A stretch of DNA of 64,000 bases, taken from NCBI GenBank assembly GCA_029261195.1, contig JAJDBU010000072.1:16168-80167 (forward strand), written 5' to 3'. Shown piece by piece: positions 39,426 through 49,086 of this stretch (positions within the stretch are counted from its first letter, which is position 1; the number at the start of each line of letters is the position of its first letter). Origin of the DNA: Nitrospirota bacterium. GTDB lineage: Bacteria; Nitrospirota; Nitrospiria; SBBL01; JAADHI01. The notes beneath the pieces were generated by a model, which searched no databases, was not told where the DNA came from, and was given only the letters and a program-made list of their open reading frames with translations. A program made the translations under genes and the position numbers.

Positions 39426-40094
39426 ATGATTCAGATGTACCATGTCTATAAATATTTTCGAAAAGACTTTGTCGCCTTAAATGATCTGAACCTGAAGATT
39501 GAGAAGGGGGAATTTGTTTTTGTCATGGGCGCTAGCGGAGCGGGAAAGACGACGCTGCTCAAGCTCCTCTTTTGTCAGGAACGGGCGGATGAGGGACAGG
39601 TCATTATCGGTGGACAGAATATCTCACGTCTTACGGAGGCGGATATTCCCTATCTTCGCCGGAAGATCGGTTTTGTTTTTCAAGATTTTAAGCTGATTCA
39701 ACGCAAGACGGTCTTTGAGAATGTTGCCCTGCCTTTAGAAATCAGCGGTATGACGAGAGCCGACATTAAAAAACGAGTCAATGATGTGCTCAAGCAGGTC
39801 CGAATTGAACATCGCCATGATCACCGTCCTTCCTATCTGTCGGGCGGAGAACAACAACGGGTTGCCATTGCACGTGCCCTTGTGAATCGCCCCGCAATCC
39901 TGCTGGCTGACGAACCGACCGGTAACCTTGATGATGATCTTTCACTCGACATTGTCGAACTACTTCGAAATATTCATACCACCGGCACCACCGTGATTGT
40001 CGCAACACATGATCGACATCTCTTTTCAAAGGTCATTCGGAGAACCCTTGTATTGAGCAAGGGCACTATCGTCTCGGACGGCCTGCCCGCATGA
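39426..40094 (+). CDS. ftsE: Cell division ATP-binding protein FtsE
   Basis: [40 protein letters not shown]. Confidence 0.96.
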   Translation: MIQMYHVYKYFRKDFVALNDLNLKIEKGEFVFVMGASGAGKTTLLKLLFCQERADEGQVIIGGQNISRLTEADIPYLRRKIGFVFQDFKLIQRKTVFENVALPLEISGMTRADIKKRVNDVLKQVRIEHRHDHRPSYLSGGEQQRVAIARALVNRPAILLADEPTGNLDDDLSLDIVELLRNIHTTGTTVIVATHDRHLFSKVIRRTLVLSKGTIVSDGLPA

Positions 40095-42253
40095 AGTCGT
40101 TTTTCTATCACCTGAAGTCGGCGCTTGAGAACATCAAGCTCAATCAGACCATGGCTTTTTTTTCCCTCGTTTCTTTAAGTCTCACCCTGATGCTCTTCGG
40201 CATCTTCCTGTTGTTTTATTACAATGTGCAGGATTTTGTTCAAATCATGCGGGAGAGTGTTCAATTCAGTATCTATCTCAGAGAAGAGAGCTCAAAAGGA
40301 AAGCGTTCAGAGAAAACGGTGCAGACGCCGTTAGTTAGAGCCATTGAGGCGGACCTGAAAAATGATGTCCGTATTGCTTCCTTTATCTATATTTCAAAAG
40401 AGGAGGCGCTTGAAACTTTTAACACCGCTTTTCAAGATAAAGCCTTGCTGGAACGCCTGGGCGAAAACCCCTTCCCCGCCTCCTTTGAAGTCAAGGTCAA
40501 GGCATTACACCAGGAGCCAGAAAAGATGAAGGGCATTATTGAGCATTTTGAAGCGATGCCTGCGGTCGAAGAGGTACGCTACGGTTCAGAATGGCTCAAT
40601 AACCTTTTGACTTTCCTGAAGTTTTTGAAGGCGATGGGCATTGGCATCGGAGCTTTTCTTGCTCTCACCGTCACAAGTAATATTGCCAACACCATTAGAC
40701 TTCACTTTTATAACCGACGGGAAGAGATTGAAATCATGAAGCTGATCGGGGCGACTCATGGTTTTATTAAAATTCCTTTTGTCCTGGAAGGGCTGTTCAT
40801 GGGGGGCATCAGTGGGCTCTTTTCCCTTCTTTTTCTCTTCCTGGGCTTTGAGTACTCAAAGGACTACATGCTCTCGATTGTCGGAGCGATGGGGAGAAAT
40901 CAGGGACTACAATTTTTACCTGTGAATACTTTGATCGGCCTGATTCTCTTCGGATCGCTACTCGGAGGTGCTGGCAGCTTCATTTCCTTAAGCCACCTAT
41001 TGACGCTGAGAAACCCGGAATTAGCGAGGAAAAAATTTAGAAGCGGGAATCCGCTTCTTTTGTTTGTGACTCTCATCATTGCTTGTGTGTGTTTTTTTCT
41101 GATTTTTATGCCGCCATTGAGCGAAGCAAAAAAGACATCGACTCAAGGGATAGTCAGTTTAAGAAAACAAATTCAAAAGGAAAGGTCGGCACTCAAAAAA
41201 TTAGAATCGGAAATCAAAAACAAGAAAGAAAAACAGCGCAAGGCAAAAAAAAAAGAACGGTCAATTCTTTCCGACTTGGAAAGGATTGACCGACGTTCGA
41301 GGCTTTACCGGAAAGAAGCGCATCTCCTCGAAGCCGAAATTAGCGAGAAGGAAGAGGAAGAAACTTCACTTGTATCAAAAATCAGCATCCTGAAGACAGA
41401 GATTGAAACCAGCCGTCAATTGATTTCAAAACGCTTGACTACCCTCTACAAAGAAAAACAATCGGGGGGACTGAAGATCCTGTTCTCCTCTAAGGACTAT
41501 CCCGATCTGCTCAGAACTCTCTATTACCTGAATACCGCTGCAAAAAAAGAGGACGAAATCCTCTCTGAATTTAAAATAAACCATGTCGAATTGTCGGGAG
41601 AAAAAGACCGTTTGCAGGAGGTCAAAGGCAGCTTGCTCGAAGATCGTAGCGCCCTTGCTAAGAAGCTTTCGGAGAGTCGGACAGAGAGGAGACAAAAAAA
41701 ACGGCTCTTGACCCGGGTACAACGAGAACGGACACTCTACAAAAGGGCGATTTTAGAAATGACCGGGGCGTCTCAGCAGGTGCGTTCATTGATCGCTCGA
41801 CTTCAAAAAGAGAAAAAAACAGAGTCTACAAGTCCGACCGTAAAATTTTCAATGGCCAGGGGTCGGCTGACTTGGCCGAATGAGGGGAAAATTGTCAGTC
41901 GCTACGGGCGGCAGAAGCACCCGAAGTTTGACACTATCATCAACAAGAAAGGGATCGAAATCTCTCCCGGCAAAGGGAATGTCGTCAGAAATATATTTGA
42001 CGGCACCGTCGTTTACGCTGACTGGTTTCGAGGCTACGGCATGATGATCATGATTGATCACGGAGAAAATTATTATTCCCTCTATGCTCATCTGGAAAAA
42101 CTGTTGGTTGGCATCGGCGACCGGATCAAGACAAGGCGTGTCATCGGTCAAATCGGTGGGACAGGGCTTTCACAGGGCTCAAAGCTCTATTTCGAAATCA
42201 GATACCAGGGGAAGCCGATCAATCCGACGACCTGGCTGAAAAAAAGGGGTTAG
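40091..42253 (+). CDS. FtsX permease fused to an EnvC-like coiled coil and degenerate LytM/M23 domain
   Basis: N-terminal FtsX (LTLMLFGIFLLFYYNVQDF... RREEIEIMKLIGAT), extra TM, long charged coiled coil, C-terminal LytM fold with DWFRGYGMMIMIDHG...YAHL...SKLYFEIR.QGKPINPTTWL; one uninterrupted 720-codon ORF. Confidence 0.92.
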   Translation: MKSFFYHLKSALENIKLNQTMAFFSLVSLSLTLMLFGIFLLFYYNVQDFVQIMRESVQFSIYLREESSKGKRSEKTVQTPLVRAIEADLKNDVRIASFIYISKEEALETFNTAFQDKALLERLGENPFPASFEVKVKALHQEPEKMKGIIEHFEAMPAVEEVRYGSEWLNNLLTFLKFLKAMGIGIGAFLALTVTSNIANTIRLHFYNRREEIEIMKLIGATHGFIKIPFVLEGLFMGGISGLFSLLFLFLGFEYSKDYMLSIVGAMGRNQGLQFLPVNTLIGLILFGSLLGGAGSFISLSHLLTLRNPELARKKFRSGNPLLLFVTLIIACVCFFLIFMPPLSEAKKTSTQGIVSLRKQIQKERSALKKLESEIKNKKEKQRKAKKKERSILSDLERIDRRSRLYRKEAHLLEAEISEKEEEETSLVSKISILKTEIETSRQLISKRLTTLYKEKQSGGLKILFSSKDYPDLLRTLYYLNTAAKKEDEILSEFKINHVELSGEKDRLQEVKGSLLEDRSALAKKLSESRTERRQKKRLLTRVQRERTLYKRAILEMTGASQQVRSLIARLQKEKKTESTSPTVKFSMARGRLTWPNEGKIVSRYGRQKHPKFDTIINKKGIEISPGKGNVVRNIFDGTVVYADWFRGYGMMIMIDHGENYYSLYAHLEKLLVGIGDRIKTRRVIGQIGGTGLSQGSKLYFEIRYQGKPINPTTWLKKRG

Positions 42254-42363
42254 GATATAATGGCTTTATGTTAAAGTGTGCTGAATTATTGCACGATGAT
42301 TCTATTTTTTGATGACATTATGGTATTTTCATGAGCAGTTTGAAGGACTTGGAGGATAAAAAA

Positions 42364-43734
42364 ATGAAGTTTATCAAGAAGATACGAGTTACTTTTTTGC
42401 TCACAGCCATTTTTGGCACAATCGCAATGACCCTTTTTGTCGGGAAGGGACTGGAGACAAAGGTCTCAGCGGAGACAGAGCAATATAAAGATCTTAAAAT
42501 TTTTTCTGAAGTCTTGTCCTCTCTCAAAAAAAGTTATGTCGAACCGCTTGATACAAAAGATTTGGTCTATGGGGCCATCAAGGGCATGCTTGGCTCCCTC
42601 GATGCCCATTCTGCATTCATGCCTCCCGAAGTTTATAAGGAAATGCAGGTCGATACCAAGGGGGAATTCGGTGGCCTGGGGCTTCAAGTGGGCATCCGTG
42701 ACAAAAGGCTTGTCGTTGTCGCTCCCATTGCCGACACGCCCGCTGCGGAAGCGGGCTTAAAGGCGGGAGACATCATCCTTAAGGTAGACGAGGCTGAAAT
42801 GACTCTAGAAACCACCCTGATGGATGCCGTGCAAATGATGCGTGGCGCAAAAGGGACTGCCGTTACGTTAACGGTTAAACGGAAATCAGAAACAAAACCG
42901 CTCACTTTCACCCTCATCAGAGCCATTATCCGTATCAATAGCGTAAAATCGAAGGTGATTGAGGCGGGGATTGGCTACATCCATCTCAGCCAGTTTCAGG
43001 AACATTCGGCACGAGATATGAAAAAGGCTATCTCAACACTTCTGAACGAAAACATCCACTCCCTTGTCCTTGATCTCAGAAACAATCCCGGCGGGCTTTT
43101 AAATGCAGCGGTCAAGATTTCGGACCAGTTTTTGGAAAGTGGTCAATTAATTGTTTCGATCAAATCACGCGATGGGAATAAGGATGAATATACTGCAAGC
43201 AAAAATAGCGAGCTTGGCGGCATCCCGATCATTGTGCTGGTCAATGAAGGGAGCGCAAGTGCCTCAGAAATTGTCGCCGGAGCCTTGCAGGACTGGAAAC
43301 GTGCCGTTGTGGTTGGCATGCAGACTTTCGGGAAAGGCTCTGTCCAGACGATTCTCCCTCTTTCGGATGGCTCAGCTTTACGCTTGACCACCGCAAAATA
43401 TTATACGCCGAGCGGCCGTTCGATCCAGAACAGGGGCATCGAGCCGGACATCATTGTTCATCCGGAGGTGACTAAAACGGTGGCGACTTCACCGATTGTT
43501 CGAGAGAAAGATCTTGCGCGTCATCTTGTCAATGAGCTTGATCCCAATGCTGACAAGACGGCTCCCTCTGCTCAATCCGAATCGGATGACGAAATCAGCC
43601 CCGAGGATTTTGATCCTTCTGTCCAGAAAGCAAATGAAGACACTCAGTTAAAGAAGGCGATCGATCTCCTGAAGAGTTGGAGAATTTTTAAAGAGATGGA
43701 TCCAATTCTCTCCGTGAAAAAGAACCTTCGGTAA
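42364..43734 (+). CDS. S41-family C-terminal processing peptidase (PDZ)
   Basis: PDZ domain; VNEGSASASEIVAGALQDWKRAVVVGMQTFGKGSVQTI; ATG at 42364 after GGAGG. Confidence 0.95.
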   Translation: MKFIKKIRVTFLLTAIFGTIAMTLFVGKGLETKVSAETEQYKDLKIFSEVLSSLKKSYVEPLDTKDLVYGAIKGMLGSLDAHSAFMPPEVYKEMQVDTKGEFGGLGLQVGIRDKRLVVVAPIADTPAAEAGLKAGDIILKVDEAEMTLETTLMDAVQMMRGAKGTAVTLTVKRKSETKPLTFTLIRAIIRINSVKSKVIEAGIGYIHLSQFQEHSARDMKKAISTLLNENIHSLVLDLRNNPGGLLNAAVKISDQFLESGQLIVSIKSRDGNKDEYTASKNSELGGIPIIVLVNEGSASASEIVAGALQDWKRAVVVGMQTFGKGSVQTILPLSDGSALRLTTAKYYTPSGRSIQNRGIEPDIIVHPEVTKTVATSPIVREKDLARHLVNELDPNADKTAPSAQSESDDEISPEDFDPSVQKANEDTQLKKAIDLLKSWRIFKEMDPILSVKKNLR

Positions 43735-43777
43735 ATTGAACGATGGCGTACCTGAACGCTTGGTCCAAGCTTGAGTC

Positions 43778-43802
43778 ATTCCGGTCATCCTTTAGCCGGA
43801 AT
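43778..43802. repeat. Small REP-like inverted repeat
   Basis: ATTCCGG-N11-CCGGAAT. Confidence 0.35.
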
Positions 43803-43952
43803 CCATATGATTTAGTCGTTGTATTCCCGTCGGAAGAATACAGGAGTGAGGAAAAAGTCGTAAGGCTTCAGGCGCTATATCGCTTTGAATGCCTTATTTT
43901 TTCAATGTTTTATGAAATAAAATCTCGCCTTGAAAAATAATCGCAAGTACTC

Positions 43953-43980
43953 TTGATTTACAAAAAATCATTGTTATATA
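43953..43980 (+). promoter_or_regulatory. Sigma70-type promoter upstream of groES
   Basis: TTGATT-16-TATATA. Confidence 0.45.
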
Positions 43981-44097
43981 TGCTACTGTCGCTCAAGTAA
44001 GGGCGTTCTGATTGTCAACCAAGGCGCTCGATTTTCGATCAGTTTTGGATCGTGTGAAAACTGCGTATTTTAGTAAAAACTATGAAGGAGGAGAAAA

Positions 44098-44382
44098 ATG
44101 TCGGAAGCAACTGCAACAGCGGTCAAGTTTAGACCCCTTAAAGAGAGGGTATTTGTCAGATACGAAGCTGAGCCTGAAAAAACAGCAAGCGGACTCTACA
44201 TTCCGGATGCGGCCAAGGAAAAGCCTCAAAAGGGGACCATTGAGGCGATTGGTAGCGAAGTCAAAGACGTCAAGGTTGGGGAAACCATCCTTTTTGATAA
44301 ATACTCCGGCAGCAAGATCAATATTGATGACGAAGAATTCCTCATCATCAAAGAAGAAGATATTCTAGGCGTTGTCGGATAG
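44098..44382 (+). CDS. groES: Co-chaperonin GroES
   Basis: FRPLKERVFVRYEAEPEKTASGLYIPDAAKEKPQKGTIEAIG. Confidence 0.97.
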   Translation: MSEATATAVKFRPLKERVFVRYEAEPEKTASGLYIPDAAKEKPQKGTIEAIGSEVKDVKVGETILFDKYSGSKINIDDEEFLIIKEEDILGVVG

Positions 44383-44424
44383 ACGTATAGAAGCAAAGAT
44401 AAAATTATTTCTAAGGAGGAAGAA

Positions 44425-46074
44425 ATGGCAAAGCAGATACTGTTCGGGGATGAAGCCCGTGCAAAGGTTCTTAAAGGAATCAATCAACTCAGCAACGCGG
44501 TGAAGGCAACCCTGGGACCTAAGGGCCGAAACGCCGTCATCGAGAAAAAATTCGGTGCGCCGACCATCACAAAAGACGGCGTGACTGTCGCGAAAGAGGT
44601 CGAATTACAAGATCCTTTTGAAAATATGGGCGCGCAATTGGTCAAAGAGGTTTCGAGTAAAACTTCTGATGTCGCCGGAGACGGGACAACAACAGCAACC
44701 ATTCTTGCACAGGCCATCTTCAGAGAAGGTGCGAAAAACCTCAGCGCCGGTGCCAACGCAATGGAATTAAAGCGTGGGATCGACAAGGCAGTCGCTTCTG
44801 TGACGGATGAGCTGCTTGCGATGTCCAAACCGTGTCAGTCGAATAAAGAGATCTCACAAATCGGCACCATTTCAGCCAACAATGACGAAACCATTGGTGA
44901 GTTGATTGCCGAAGCAATGGAAAAGGTCGGCAAAGACGGTGTCATCACGGTCGAAGAAGCAAAGAGTGCAGAGACTTCTCTGGAAGTTGTTGAAGGCATG
45001 CAGTTTGACCGTGGATATCTTTCACCTTATTTCGTGACGGATTCCGAACGAATGGAAGTCCACCTGGACGATGCCATCATTCTCATTCACGAAAAGAAGA
45101 TCTCTTCAATGAAGGACCTTCTGCCAGTACTAGAGCAGGTTGCAAAAGCAAGTCGTCCTCTGATGATTATCGCTGAAGACATTGATGGTGAAGCCCTTGC
45201 GACCCTCGTCGTGAATAAACTTCGCGGTACTTTGAATGTCGCAGCAGTCAAGGCGCCTGGTTTTGGTGACCGACGGAAGGCGATGCTTGAAGATATCGCC
45301 ATCCTGACCGGTGGTCAGGTCATCTCTGAGGATCTTGGCCTGAAACTTGAGAATATCAAGTTGGAGGATCTGGGTCGTGCAAAGCGGATTAGCATCGACA
45401 AAGACAATACGACTATCGTCGAGGGAGCGGGTGAGACCACAAAAATTCAGGCGCGCGTCAAGCAGATCAAGGCACAGGTCGAGGAGACCACCTCCGATTA
45501 TGACCGTGAAAAACTCCAGGAAAGACTGGCAAAGCTGGTCGGCGGCGTTGCGGTCATCAATGTGGGTGCCGTTACCGAAACTGAGATGAAAGAGCGTAAA
45601 GCGCGTGTTGAAGATGCGCTTCATGCCACAAAGGCAGCGGTCGAAGAAGGTATTGTTGCCGGTGGCGGCGTTGCTCTCCTGCGTTGTCTTCCTGTGCTTG
45701 ATAAACTTCAGCTTGAGGGTGATCAGCAGATCGGGGTTGATATTATCAGAAGAGCGATTGAAGAGCCGATTCGCCAGATTACGGCAAATGCCGGTTTAGA
45801 AAGTTCTGTCGTTGTCGATCGCGTTAAAAAAGAGAGCGGAGCCGTCGGTTTTGACGCCAACACAGAGACCTATAAAGATCTCGTTGAGGCTGGCATCATC
45901 GACCCGACCAAGGTCACACGAACCGCTTTGCAGAACGCGGCCAGTGTTTCCGGTCTGATGCTGACCACTGAAGTCATGATCGCAGACATCCCTGAAAAGA
46001 AGGATGGCGGTACGGCAATGCCTCCGGACATGGGTGGCATGGGCGGCATGGGTGGTATGGGCGGCATGATGTAG
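44425..46074 (+). CDS. groEL: Chaperonin GroEL
   Basis: [40 protein letters not shown]-rich tail. Confidence 0.98.
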   Translation: MAKQILFGDEARAKVLKGINQLSNAVKATLGPKGRNAVIEKKFGAPTITKDGVTVAKEVELQDPFENMGAQLVKEVSSKTSDVAGDGTTTATILAQAIFREGAKNLSAGANAMELKRGIDKAVASVTDELLAMSKPCQSNKEISQIGTISANNDETIGELIAEAMEKVGKDGVITVEEAKSAETSLEVVEGMQFDRGYLSPYFVTDSERMEVHLDDAIILIHEKKISSMKDLLPVLEQVAKASRPLMIIAEDIDGEALATLVVNKLRGTLNVAAVKAPGFGDRRKAMLEDIAILTGGQVISEDLGLKLENIKLEDLGRAKRISIDKDNTTIVEGAGETTKIQARVKQIKAQVEETTSDYDREKLQERLAKLVGGVAVINVGAVTETEMKERKARVEDALHATKAAVEEGIVAGGGVALLRCLPVLDKLQLEGDQQIGVDIIRRAIEEPIRQITANAGLESSVVVDRVKKESGAVGFDANTETYKDLVEAGIIDPTKVTRTALQNAASVSGLMLTTEVMIADIPEKKDGGTAMPPDMGGMGGMGGMGGMM

Positions 46075-46114
46075 GCCTCGCTTCCCAAGCGTTCGAAGAA
46101 CCATCAAGAAACAT

Positions 46115-46156
46115 AAAAAAGCCCTCTGCTGAGATCTATCCAGCGGGGGGCTTTTT
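46115..46156 (+). terminator. Rho-independent terminator of groESL
   Basis: AAAAAGCCCTCTGCTG...CAGCGGGGGGCTTTTT. Confidence 0.85.
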
Positions 46157-46164
46157 GCGTTCTA

Positions 46165-46209
46165 CTACTCTGAAGTCGTGATCTGCTTCCCGTTTCGACT
46201 TCAGAGTAG
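46165..46209. other. 14-bp perfect inverted repeat, 17-nt loop
   Basis: CTACTCTGAAGTCG / CGACTTCAGAGTAG just after the groEL terminator. Confidence 0.85.
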
Positions 46210-46233
46210 GGGTTTATAGCGTACAAATAAATC

Positions 46234-46262
46234 TTGTCAACAAAGAATCGAGGGTGTTACAA
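46234..46262 (+). promoter_or_regulatory. Possible sigma70-type promoter for the Usp/PCP_red gene
   Basis: TTGTCA-17-TTACAA. Confidence 0.35.
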
Positions 46263-46332
46263 TTTGCCACTTTTTCACTTGATTTTTTAAGTGCTGTTGG
46301 CGATTTTTGTAATTTGTAAAAGGGAGCAAACG

Positions 46333-48987
46333 ATGTATAAATCAATCTATATTCCGGTAGATAACTCAGACTATTCAAATACGGCCATTGATATTGGGAT
46401 GATGCTGGCAAAGCAGTACGGTTCAAAGGTTATTGGAAGCCATGCCTACGCGGCAAAACTGCATGACAAACGTTTCAAGCAAATGGAGGCAGGATTACCG
46501 GAAGAGTACCACGATGAAAATGAGCTGGAACGCCAGCGCAAAATACACGACTCCCTGATTACCCGTGGTCTTGAAATCATCACCGATTCCTATCTCGACA
46601 TCATTGATCAAAAGGCGAATGAGAGCAATGTGCCCATGGAACGGGTGTCCCTGGAGGGAAAAAACTACAAAGTCCTCGTCCAGGACATCGTCAAGAATGG
46701 ATATGATCTGGTTATTTTGGGCGCACTCGGCGTCGGAGCCGTGAGAGAAAGCATGATCGGGAGTGTTTGCGAACGCACGATTCGAAGGGTGCGGAAGTCC
46801 GATATCTTTGTGGTCAAAGAAACCACGGCACCAAAGCCCGGAGAGATGGGGAAAATCGTTGTTGCCATTGATGGCAGTCACCATTCCTTCGGCGGTTTCA
46901 AAACCGCGCTTGCGCTGGCAAAGACCTACAAACTGGAAATGGACGTGATTTCCGCCTTTGATCCCTACTATCATTATGCTGTTTTCAATTCGATCTCCGG
47001 GGTATTGAACGAAGAGGCCGGTAAGGTTTTTCGCTTCAAAGAGCAGGAAAAACTGCATGAAGAGGTGATTGATTCAGGACTCGCGAAGATTTATCAATCT
47101 CACTTGGAAGTCTGCAAAAAATTGGCTGAAGATGCAGAAGTGAAGATTAATACCTCCCTCTTAGATGGAAAACCCTTCGAAAAGGTGTTGCAATATGTCA
47201 AGAAGGAAAGACCTTGGTTGCTCGTGCTCGGTCGGATCGGCGTTCATTCCGATGAAGAGATGGATGTCGGGAGCAACGCTGAAAATCTGATCCGGATGGC
47301 ACCCTGTAATGTTCTGGTTTCCAACAAAACCTACGTCCCGCCGATCGACGCGATTGCAGAATACACGGTTGCCTGGACAGAAGAAGCCTCCAAACGGATG
47401 GAAAAGGTGCCGATCTTTGCGCGAGGCGTTGCCAAGACAGCGGTCTATCGTTATGCGATTGAGAAAGGTTATTCCATTATTACTAACTCGGTTGTTGACG
47501 GTGCGATGGGGGATATCCTTCCGAAATCAGCTGTGGACATGATGAAAAATATTGGAAAAACCCTGGATGAAAAGGGAATCGACCGGGACAAGATGACTTC
47601 TGAAGACAGTGTTTCCGAAACCCTTAAAGGCTCGGGTATCGCCGGCATGATGACGCAGATCGTCGGTGATCGTGATGTCGAACGTGCGGCGAGCTATGAC
47701 GACAAGGCCAAGCTGGATTTTTATCTCTGTAAGGGTTGTGGTTATACGGCAAAAGGGGATCAACCTGTCGAATGTCCTGTTTGTGGCGTAAAGGGCGATC
47801 AATTCCAGTTCATTGATAAATCACTCTTCGAAGCGGCGGCAAAAGCTGAAGGCGGCGTTTCTACAGAAGTCGGTTATGACGGTGTGCCGCTGAACTGGAC
47901 TGAAGATGCCAAAAACATCCTCCGGAAAAACCCTGCGGGATTTGAACGGCGTCGTGCCAAAGCAAAGGTTGAAAAAACGGCCCGGAAGATGGGCTTTCAG
48001 ACGATCTCAAAAGATTTTGCCGTTCGTATTCTTGAAGGCTCGGATTGGGAGGAAATGATGGCTTCCGGTGATGCTCAACAAGCAGAAGATGTGCCCGCCG
48101 CCACTCCAGCAACCCCTCACTTCACTTACAGTGATGAGGCCCAGGCGCGCCTTGAACGGGTGCCTGTGGGTTTCATGCGGGACGCGACGCGTCAGCACGT
48201 TGAAAATCATGCCTTCGCTCAATCAATCAGCCACATCACGCTTGAAGTGGCTGAAGCCGGAATTGCGAAAGCGACGGAGGAGATGACGGCTGTTATGTCA
48301 GGGGCTGAAAGTATCGAGGAAATCAGGAAGAAGATGGCAGCCATGGCCATCGGAAGTGAGCCGACTTTGAAAAAAGAACCGACTAGCTTCCACTTTTGCG
48401 GAATGTGCGGTCACGTCGCAAAAAAAGTGCCCGACAACTGTCCTGTTTGTGATGCGAAGAAGTCTCGATTTATGCTGATGAATGCAGCAAGTGATTATTT
48501 TATCTGCATGGTTTGTAGTCTCGTTGTGGAAGAGGTGGTGCCTGAGCATTGTTCGCTCTGCGGTGCAAATGGCGAATATCACATCCAACTTGAACGGAAA
48601 GAAAGTCCTATAGAACAAGCGCTTGAAGCGATTGCCTGGACTGACGAAGCCAAAGCCATGTTACAAGAGATTCCCGAAGGCTTTATGCGCGAGATGACGC
48701 ATTGGCGTATTGAAGCCGACGCAAGAAAAAAAGGCTTACCTGAAATCGATCCCTCTGTGATTCAGGCGAAGTACCTTCAGTGGAGCCAGGTTTCTCGGCA
48801 GGTTGAGCGGCGCCTCCCCTGGGATGATGAGGCTATCCGTCGTATGAATCTGATCCCTTCCTTTGTTCGCGGGACGGTTGTCGGGGAGATTGAAGCTCAT
48901 GCCGAAGAGCAAAAACTGACACAGGTCACTGCTGAGATTTTAGATCAAGTGACTGCGCAGTGGGCAGAGGCAATGCGCGGGTTTTAA
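46333..48987 (+). CDS. Multidomain protein: two Usp-type domains, five PCP_red-like domains, three rubredoxin-like CxxC/CxxC ribbons
   Basis: Usp motifs at N-terminus; repeats VAWTEEASKRMEKVPIFARG, LNWTEDAKNILRKNPAGF, FTYSDEAQARLERVPVGFMR, IAWTDEAKAMLQEIPEGFMR, LPWDDEAIRRMNLIPSFVRG; ribbons CKGCGYTAKGDQPVECPVCG, CGMCGHVAKKVPDNCPVC, CMVCSLVVEEVVPEHCSLCG. ATG at 46333 preferred. Confidence 0.85.
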   Translation: MYKSIYIPVDNSDYSNTAIDIGMMLAKQYGSKVIGSHAYAAKLHDKRFKQMEAGLPEEYHDENELERQRKIHDSLITRGLEIITDSYLDIIDQKANESNVPMERVSLEGKNYKVLVQDIVKNGYDLVILGALGVGAVRESMIGSVCERTIRRVRKSDIFVVKETTAPKPGEMGKIVVAIDGSHHSFGGFKTALALAKTYKLEMDVISAFDPYYHYAVFNSISGVLNEEAGKVFRFKEQEKLHEEVIDSGLAKIYQSHLEVCKKLAEDAEVKINTSLLDGKPFEKVLQYVKKERPWLLVLGRIGVHSDEEMDVGSNAENLIRMAPCNVLVSNKTYVPPIDAIAEYTVAWTEEASKRMEKVPIFARGVAKTAVYRYAIEKGYSIITNSVVDGAMGDILPKSAVDMMKNIGKTLDEKGIDRDKMTSEDSVSETLKGSGIAGMMTQIVGDRDVERAASYDDKAKLDFYLCKGCGYTAKGDQPVECPVCGVKGDQFQFIDKSLFEAAAKAEGGVSTEVGYDGVPLNWTEDAKNILRKNPAGFERRRAKAKVEKTARKMGFQTISKDFAVRILEGSDWEEMMASGDAQQAEDVPAATPATPHFTYSDEAQARLERVPVGFMRDATRQHVENHAFAQSISHITLEVAEAGIAKATEEMTAVMSGAESIEEIRKKMAAMAIGSEPTLKKEPTSFHFCGMCGHVAKKVPDNCPVCDAKKSRFMLMNAASDYFICMVCSLVVEEVVPEHCSLCGANGEYHIQLERKESPIEQALEAIAWTDEAKAMLQEIPEGFMREMTHWRIEADARKKGLPEIDPSVIQAKYLQWSQVSRQVERRLPWDDEAIRRMNLIPSFVRGTVVGEIEAHAEEQKLTQVTAEILDQVTAQWAEAMRGF

Positions 48988-49028
48988 GGTGAGCTAAAGA
49001 GCTTAATACTGTTTACGGTTTTTCAACA

Positions 49029-49072
49029 AAGGGTCTGTAATACAGATATCATGTGTTATAGACCCTTGTTTT
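49029..49072 (+). terminator. 16-bp hairpin plus U-rich run between the Usp/PCP_red gene and the radical SAM gene (possible intra-operonic attenuator)
   Basis: AAGGGTCTGTAATACA-gatatca-TGTGTTATAGACCCTT then GTTTTA (two G.U pairs). Confidence 0.75.
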
Positions 49073-49086
49073 AGAAAGGCAATACT

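Noticed and set aside
43743-43940. 65-aa ORF after the S41 peptidase gene
   Set aside because: Overlaps a REP-like inverted repeat and has no family resemblance; insufficient evidence for coding.
43740-44097. CIRCE operator upstream of groES
   Set aside because: No TTAGCACTC-N9-GAGTGCTAA-like repeat found by eye.
46495-47058. 187-aa minus-strand ORF
   Set aside because: Antisense to a well-supported Usp/PCP_red protein; no domain.
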